A DNA stretch of 64,000 nucleotides from Isoetes taiwanensis (lineage: Eukaryota > Streptophyta > Lycopodiopsida > Isoetales > Isoetaceae), in assembly GCA_021234155.1 (NCBI GenBank), contig JAJEKV010000015.1:8803046-8867045 (forward strand). The letters are read 5' to 3'. Numbering within the stretch: position 1 is the stretch's first letter; each line of letters opens with the position of its first letter. Shown here piece by piece: positions 57,381-64,000 of the stretch. The notes beneath the pieces are model-generated. The model had not been told where the DNA came from. It saw only the letters and a program-made list of their open reading frames with translations, and searched no databases. Both the position numbers and the translations under genes were made by a program.

Positions 57381-57662
57381 ATGGCTGGCTCTACAAGAAA
57401 ATCCGGCTCTGCTCCAGCAACAATCCGTCGCTTTGGATTCGAACAATATGACCAAAGATTCATCGATCCCTTGATAAAGGGGCTCAGTACACACAGCAGG
57501 AAGTCTCAGGTAGACATTTTTTGTCTCATTTTTTTTTATGAACTCAGTATGGGGCTACAATCAAGAACAAAGGGGTACACTAGACATAGCAGGAAGTCTC
57601 GGGTAGAAAATTTTTGTCTCATTTTTTTGGATGAGTGCGGGCTACAATTAAGAACCAAGTAG
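57381..57662 (+). pseudogene. Unidentified exon-like frame with internal duplication
   Basis: Reads MAGSTRKSGSAPATIRRFGF and YDQRFIDPLIKGLSTHSRKS, with a plausible donor (CAG/GTAGAC) at about 57509. A block including AGCAGGAAGTCTC.GGTAGA and TTTTTGTCTCATTTTTTT repeats 88 bases later. Another exon-like piece, FHEIVEDARRYSQMLNPLTQ, lies at 57927-58015 with a GTAAGA donor. I do not recognise the protein. Confidence 0.35.
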
Positions 57663-58137
57663 ATATTAGCAACGGAGAAGAGGCTTCAGTTATCCTCTCT
57701 CTTCCACCACCTTTCTTTGCAATATACACAGTCGCATGATCAATGATCTAAGGCACATTATACAAGACGCTGGTGTGTCGATGGGTTTTATGATTAAGCA
57801 ATGTCAAGCTTGACAGTCGCAGTCCGGATGTAGCTGTGTAAAGTTTTGAATAAGGGCTTGGAACTCAGTTTGAAACTCATTTAGCTTTGTGCTCAGAAAA
57901 CATTTTCGGCTATGTTTTGGACAGTTCCATGAAATTGTTGAAGATGCAAGAAGATACTCCCAGATGCTGAATCCATTAACTCAAGGCAATCTAAGCTCAT
58001 CTTCTAAAACCCTGGTAAGAAATAACAACTTGCTCAATAGCTTGGGCATAGAGTAGAATTTGATTGCAGGGTTTTGCAAACTAGACTTGAATGGGCCTAT
58101 GAGCAGATTGCTCAGAAAATAAAAGTATTGTCTTGAT

Positions 58138-58345
58138 GCAGAGATTCACAAGGCAAATAAGTTGACCTCCAGGCATGAAAGGGTCTGAATATGGGCAGTT
58201 TGTCAACTAAAACCTGTCGTGGTAACTTGCAAGATAGATTCTGCAGCCTTATGTAGTGCCTGTGATATAGAAGTGCATTCTGCTAATCCTTTACCAAACA
58301 AGCATGACAGATCCCCCATTACCCTTTTTGTAGACTGCAGAGAAA
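58138..58345 (+). pseudogene. CONSTANS-like B-box zinc-finger fragment
   Basis: AEIHKANKLTSRHERV, stop, IWAVCQLKPVVVTCKID then SAALCSACDIEVHSANPLPN and KHDRSPI: end of B-box 1 and nearly all of B-box 2 of CONSTANS-like transcriptional regulators. The codon for the residue after RHERV is TGA, and one Cys of box 2 (IWAVCQ) is replaced, so it is a dead fragment. No CCT domain nearby. Lies inside the TIR-bounded segment. Confidence 0.8.
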
Positions 58346-59793
58346 AGATAGGATCTCATAAGCATGTCATAGATCTGGATTTACAAGTACAGCTGATGGT
58401 CAGGGGCTTAGTTGGACTTTAGGCACCCAATCCCCAGAAAAAGAGATTAGCTATTGATGCTGAAATATATTCCCCTCTTTTCCGTCCACCAGCAGAGATA
58501 GCAGATCAAAGGCAGAATAAAGTGCAAATTTTCAAGGTCTCATTATAGTGTTGGGTCTTACCATGACGTTTGGTTGTATCTCGAAGAATTTGCGTCTAGG
58601 AGGCACTGCTTCTTTGGCTCTGCTCTGCTATGCTTCTTCGGCTCTACATTCGGCTACACAAATCAAAGAAAATCGACCTGTATGCAAAGTTCCTTGGCCT
58701 TCTTGGGTCTTGCTTTAGTAAAGAAATTTTGCACGAAAACATAGAACCCTAAAATGGATTAGGTCGAGGCCTGCATGCTTCAGCTTTCGAAATTCATAGG
58801 TGAACCATTGGAAATTGGCATCAAAATCAACGCCAGCCTATGTGCACTCTAGATGTACCGATTAGTACGTCTCATGGAATACCGTCATCAAATCATATAA
58901 AAACCTTAAGGAAAAAAGTACAAAAATACAAAAGAAACCCCCTGTTATTTTGCTACATATTCTTGTGGCTGGGCACACTATATCATTTCTGCGGATGGGC
59001 TAGAACATGTGATGTCAAATCCCTGCACCATGATGTGGTCATGTTACAGATCATAATTGGCTTAAATATATTGTTGAATGATGCAAATTAAGTATTGTGG
59101 CACATGTCATTCTACCATCTCTAACCGAAAATGATTATCCAAGAATCCGTAAGAAACATTCAACGGCATAGAAAACCATACCTTGTTTTTTAAAGAAACT
59201 TTGAGATCCTCAACTGCCTTGGCTGGAACGAAAATGCAAAAAACAACAGGCAATTTATAAAGTTTTATTGTTTTCTTCAGTCTTCTTCTCTGTGGCTGTG
59301 GCATGATGCTTTGCCTGCTATGCTCCGCCTCTCTGATTGATAAATGGGAATAGAGTCAACCTAAAACATGAAACAGAGGGAACACTCTTCTACAACTTGC
59401 CATGCTCCTCTACAGTTATGGGATCCGCCATAGCCAAGTCTCTGCTCAAACTCGCAACCTTCTAAAACAGAATTGTTGACTATGGGTCTAATGCTCACGG
59501 CGAACTCCTGTGCGTTGAAACCTAATCGAGATAGCCCTTCAACCACATCAAATCTCAACCATTAGATGAAATGATCAAATCTCAGCCGTTGGATTTAGGA
59601 CTGGGTCCAACACTTACACTAAAACTTTATTTATAATATAGGATGGTATGTCATGAAGCAAAACCTAACCCTAATCTGGATGGCTAATATTTTCTCCATC
59701 GCATCTGAAGGCCGATATTATGGCTCATTTAGGGTTTATGCCTTTTTTCCTCCTAGCAGACCATCGAACCCTAGCGAATCTGGCACCAGTATC

Positions 59794-60219
59794 TCAATAA
59801 CAGATTTCCCATGCATATGACTGTAAAGTATGAGATCTCTCCCGCTTATATCCAGATCTAGGAGCCAAAGTATCATTCTCTTTTATTGTCTCCGATTTTT
59901 GAAGCTGCTTAGTTGAAGTACTAGCTTTCTCTACATTGTGTTCCCCTTCTTTCCGCTGGTGGATTCTATCAGAGGTAGTTCCTATATTTATGATATTGTC
60001 AACTTCTTCCTCTTGAGTATGATTTCCTTTGCCTATCCTTCTTATTTCAGTTTCTAGAAGAAAAGGATAGCTTGATACAACCAATTGAGATGGTGATACA
60101 TAGACCCATACAATGACAAGAATAAATCCAGCAAGAATGGTTCCAGAAACCCATGAATAGAATGTAGGAAATCGTTTATCTGGACGCCCATTCTTTGCGA
60201 CTGCCATATCGTATATCAT
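59794..60219 (-). CDS. Single-pass membrane protein N-terminus, unidentified
   Basis: Minus-strand 141-codon frame; the likely start is the second Met (MAVAKNGRPDKRFPTFYSW). A hydrophobic helix GTILAGFILVIVWVYV (about residues 27-42) after basic residues predicts a type II membrane anchor, followed by a charged, E/K-rich stalk (GNHTQEEEVDNI; KSETIKEND). This design is usual for Golgi enzymes, including plant pectin methyltransferase-like (PMT) proteins, to which the N-terminus bears slight resemblance. It may be a first exon or a broken gene; no catalytic domain seen upstream. Nearby sequence (59680-59740) is loosely duplicated at 60410-60470. Confidence 0.4.
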   Translation of the reverse strand: MIYDMAVAKNGRPDKRFPTFYSWVSGTILAGFILVIVWVYVSPSQLVVSSYPFLLETEIRRIGKGNHTQEEEVDNIINIGTTSDRIHQRKEGEHNVEKASTSTKQLQKSETIKENDTLAPRSGYKRERSHTLQSYAWEICY

Positions 60220-60639
60220 TATATCTACATTTGGAAGAGTAGAAATAGGTGCCGAAACAGGTGCCTAAGTGAATAGAAAGGGCAAAAATGGAGGTTCTGA
60301 CATAAAACAATGACAGGTTTTCTTTTCTTTGTTGCAAAAATGGTGATTTTCTTTTTCTTTTCTTTGTTGAGCGTGGGCTTTGATCTAATACAATTTCCTT
60401 ATATTGCAGGCATGGACGGCTAATATCTTCGCTCCATTACATCTGAAGGTCAATATTATGATGTAGATATTATAAATCTTTATGGAGCAAGGTGCTGATG
60501 GTTTTCTTCTAACAAGTAACAACGCTAGATATCTCTGGAGCCAACTGAGCTGCAATGGCTGGAGTTGAACCATTTAGAGCGAAAATTGATGGAGTGCATT
60601 TTCTCAAAAACACATGAGCAGCTTTAGTCACAGAATAGT

Positions 60640-61260
60640 TAGACTGCTGAGAAAGATAACTGCAGGGCTTGGTGGATTTTTGCGCCCCAAACAGGTAATT
60701 TTCTTTCTTGAATGCCCTAAATTTTCCCTTTGCCTAGACTGACAAACAACATGAATTTTAGGCGAGGGCTCAAAAGTAGAAAGCGCACAGGCCCAGATGC
60801 ATCCAAATTTACAGGTGTGTTTCTTTCGTGAAAGATGACATATCTTACATTTTATTATGTTTATAAGCTGATCAAATTTTATTTCCAGAACGATTGTCTT
60901 CCTGCACAAGAGGAATTTCAGTTGAAGAAAGCAGGGCAGTAATATGGAGCAATGCTGCCTTCTCAGCTGATAGAAATGGAGATTCAAACAAAATTGACAA
61001 GTTTGTAATAACAGAGAAGCAGAAATATGAGTTCCCTATTGGTATTAAGAGCTCAGTTTCATGGTCAGTTTCTCTGGAGGTAGTTTGAATCATGGGGATG
61101 GCACAGGCCACCAAAGAAAATGGCACATCTTGGTGGTGCACGCCCATGGTCAGAAACAGAGGTGTTGAATCCATAAACCCTGTTGAAAGTTCTGCCTTTG
61201 CCATGCTGCATTCGCAGCTCTGCATTCATTTTCTTTGTGCTTAGTTCCTAGAAATTCTAC
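60640..61260 (+). other. Exon-like fragments, unidentified
   Basis: RLLRKITAGLGGFLRPKQ with a GTAATT donor (60636-60693) and, after a plausible acceptor (TTCCAG at 60884-60889), RLSSCTRGISVEESRAVIWS and TEKQKYEFPIGIKSSVSWSV (60891-61085). Splice-compatible and protein-like, but the family is unknown. A further open frame, 61272-61556, has AAGKSGLFQGGREYMAPFML and VHELGDICEQKKNRFRDLID, also unrecognised. Confidence 0.3.
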
Positions 61261-61978
61261 CTCTACTCTACTTGGACCTTAGTTCTATTGCAACGTTTGC
61301 AGCTGGCAAGTCTGGGTTATTTCAAGGAGGCAGAGAATATATGGCACCATTTATGTTGTCTTTTACATATGGAGAGGACCATACGATTGCCAGAAGTATT
61401 TGCATCTGTATTGTCCATGAGCTGGGAGATATTTGTGAACAGAAGAAGAACAGATTTAGGGATTTGATTGACGTTATGTATCCTTACCATAATATGCGAC
61501 ATTTTTTAATTATAACATGCAATTATATTTATTTATCAATGTCGAGAGCCATTTGAGAACAAATCTTGAATATGTAACAAAATTGAAAGTTTCTTTATCC
61601 TTCAAAAAAAAGGGATAAATAACAAATAACAAATATTTTTCAAAGGTTTAACAACATTTAAAAGAAACCTAACTCCTTCGTGTTAGATAGTGTTGCATTG
61701 GTGTCTCTAAGAGCTTTGAGTAGCATTGCACGGTGCTACCTGTACATAGCTTTTCTGAGTGGGAGCATATTGTTAACTTGAGCAAGTTTTGAGATAAGCT
61801 TATAGTCAAAGTCTATGACTCTTTGTGATGTAGCTAGGAGCATCTTGTCCCTATTCAAGTCGAAGGAGATGCAAATAAAAGGCTGAAACACGACACGTGT
61901 CAGCAAGAGAGTCAATTTCAAAGAAAATGCAGCAAAGAAAATATGGAGGACATAAAGTGAAAATGCATTATATTTTAC

Positions 61979-62020
61979 AAGAAATTTATCGCGGCATTGC
62001 GGCCGTCGCGAACATTTCTC
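61979..62020. repeat. GC-rich near-palindrome, inverted relative to 33234-33268
   Basis: AAGAAATTTATCGCGGCATT then GCGGCCGTCGCGAACATTTCT; same outer arms as at 33234, with four extra central bases. Surroundings otherwise differ. Confidence 0.75.
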
Positions 62021-62029
62021 TTCTCCAAT

Positions 62030-64000
62030 TCGCTGCAAAAGAAGTTTTGTGCTCAGTCGAATAGATCTCAATTCTGGACATCCTTGAGATGCGAAAGAAC
62101 ATGCAGGATTTGAACTTACAATACTTAAAAACTAGCAATTGCAATATCTTTGTCTATCCTAAACAAATGGATTTCACAAAGGAGCAAAACATGAAGTGTT
62201 CAATTACAATACATTATCCATATCCTTTCATTGAAGACACTACATCTCCTAATCTTCCAAGTTTGAAGGGGTTTTACCACCCCTAGACAGAGCTCCAAGT
62301 TTGAAGGGGTTGGTGAAAGTTGGTGGGGAGGGCCCAGAGCAACCACCATGCCATTAGTGTGATTTGTCATTTGCCATTTTGTGGCCATAGTATAGAAATT
62401 GCAATTATAATATTACACATAATGCACAACTAGACTGACGTGTATGGCGAAGAGCAACAATGTGGTCCAAAGGAGCATGTTAGATATAGAAAGATGAGCT
62501 AGGCCAGTAATGAAACCGAAAAACAAAAGGTCTCACTAGAGAGGCTAAGACTTTTAACCTTAGAATTAAAGTGAAATCGATTAATTTCAAGGGAAGGATA
62601 TGGTAGGTGCTTAAGTTAATAAAAGAATCAGGTAGAAAGCGAAGTTATTTGAGAACGACTGAGGGATTAGGCGTACTGTGTCTCTAACTTTGACACAGAG
62701 AGTAAACAAATGGGATGTGGAGAGCATTTCAGAAGGGATTACTGAGGGTAGAACATGTACCGGAAGCAGCACATGGGGAAAGGTTATTGGATGGGAAATG
62801 GCTTAATATAATGGGGTGTAAGATTGTTGAAATGCAAAATGTCAAAAAAAAAAGAAAGTCATGAGATATGAAGCAAAAAATGGGGCATTCATTCTAGGCG
62901 AGTAGAACTCAACAAATTATTAAACAAAATGAGGTAAGCTCTCCAATACTCTCGAATAACTTTCCAATATTTTGATTGACCAACATCCTGCATAATATAT
63001 AAGTTGTCGGGCGGTGAAACCCCGAATAAGGCTTCTGTTTGAGCATAAAAATGATGCATACTTTGTTATATTGAATCTTATTAATATCCAAGATGCTTTG
63101 GGCAATCCCGAAATCTTTGCTTCAAGCTTAAAAGAAGGCTTTCACACCTCTCGGCAAGTAGTGACCTCCTCTCAAGATCCCCAACATAGTCTCTTACCTT
63201 TCCCCATGAAGATTTGCGACTTTTGCCACCAGCTAGATGATGATAGTCATGATACTCATGTCCAATATAGAAGGGAATAAGCTTGAATGGGCTCCAAGGG
63301 AAGCTATAAGTGCAAAACATGCTTTGTAAGAAATAAAATCGAGTTGGAGAAAAGGGTTGTACTAACCCACTATGTGTATCAAACAGCTAAATGCTTGAAA
63401 GATAAACCATATCCAAAAGTTGATCATTTGTCCGGAGGCACTAGAAGTGGTCCAATGAAGGTTGGGAACCCAAGCACCATCAACTCGCCCAATGTGCATA
63501 CCTAATTGCAATCATACTCATAGATGTTGTGTAAGAATGATGTTTGTAATGGATGTTTTCATATGCCCATCGGGTATGCTGTTGTCGCTGATAGTCCTGA
63601 GGCAGCTAATATTGCAAAACAAAAGATCACTTTAATCCATTGTAACCTTTAAGGAATAAGGCCTTCGGTTTTCTATATTCACTAATTTAGGGGGTATATC
63701 AGCTCTGACATAGAATCCTCTTTAAAATTTGCACTCTCCTCTATCATGTCATTATGTGTCTTGGAGTCTTGCAATGTGGCATGAAGTCCCGTTGATGGGC
63801 ATATCGCCGCTTTTTTTTCTGGCGTCTTTACGTCTAATGCATTCTTTGCATGATCTAGAAAACTCGCACAACTGTCATACACTTCTCAAATCCGGCCTAT
63901 TTATTGCATTAGCCCAATCCAACAACCTATTACTCATTTTTCTTGGTCCCAAATCTGGGTAATGATCGGATAGGCGACAAGCTCCTCAAGCTTGGGTGAG
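62030..64000. other. Unannotated right end
   Basis: A tandem phrase AGTTTGAAGGGGTT is repeated at 62258 and 62297. Two consecutive frames, 63014-63280 and 63287-63505, read like one protein (FPMKICDFCHQLDDDSHDTH, then SYKCKTCFVRNKIELEKRVV) with CxxC pairs that could form a zinc site. Family not recognised. Frames at 63682-63962 are unassigned. Confidence 0.3.

Larger units (their letters stand above)
56927..59643. mobile_element. TIR-bounded segment carrying gene fragments (candidate transduplicating element)
   Basis: TCCTATATTATAAA at 56927-56940 and its exact reverse complement at 59630-59643 bound 2.7 kb. Subterminal motifs also mirror: GGACGGCCGAGATTT (56977-56991) and AAATCTCAGCCGTTGGA (59577-59593). 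No transposase, and no target duplication recognised. Inside are spliced-looking exon scraps and a CONSTANS-like B-box fragment, as in Pack-type elements. Superfamily unknown. Confidence 0.5.

Noticed and set aside
56927-59643. Helitron
   Set aside because: Ends start with TC, but no CTRR terminus with a 3' hairpin is seen, and true Helitrons lack terminal inverted repeats.

Overview
The window looks like nuclear DNA from a land plant. Evidence: the spliced 3' end of a plant-type VPS35 gene with GT..AG introns, an intact plant histone H4, CONSTANS-like B-box and SCL3-like GRAS remnants, and tRNA-iMet primer-binding sites. Three traits hint at a non-seed plant (fern or lycophyte): a tyrosine-recombinase (DIRS-order) retrotransposon, a histone-type 3' stem-loop after H4, and many old, indel-riddled retroelements. 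The species call is inference.

Layout. 1-576: last exons of VPS35. 1613-3094: two LTR-like arms in inverted orientation, then a primer-binding site and a Ty3/gypsy chromodomain fragment on the minus strand. 4198-8790: decayed LINE (plus strand). 9440-10480: SCL3-like GRAS pseudogene, followed at 10576-11011 by a Mutator-like TIR element with a perfect 9-bp target duplication. 12640-16250: decayed Ty3/gypsy element (minus strand), with an unidentified coding-like stretch to 17820. 18549-18989: tandem repeats. 19473-20108: a complete miniature LTR retrotransposon whose LTRs carry tRNA-like sequences. 20582-21522 and 22100-22530: LINE 3' fragments. 24020-25650: decayed pogo/CENP-B-like gene without an evident DDE domain. 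26840-29815: second large LINE (minus). 31283-32180: the only clearly intact gene, histone H4, with E2F-like site, TATA box and 3' stem-loop. 33400-35350: LINE fragment (plus). 35640-36600: coiled-coil pseudogene. 37328-40515: two clusters of a GGAAACCCTTCC motif. 40516-42090: LINE (minus). 45168-45431: Copia gag fragment. 46957-55889: a structurally near-complete 8.9-kb tyrosine-recombinase retrotransposon with A1...B1-A2...B2 split direct repeats. 56927-59643: TIR-bounded segment carrying gene scraps. 59794-64000: unidentified fragments.

The best candidates for undescribed biology are the miniature retrotransposon with a tRNA-like Pol III module inside its LTRs (comparable to Cassandra TRIMs with 5S rRNA), the split-repeat tyrosine-recombinase element in a plant, and the histone-type stem-loop downstream of H4. 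The host genes (VPS35, H4) are unrelated to one another; almost everything else is mobile-element sediment.
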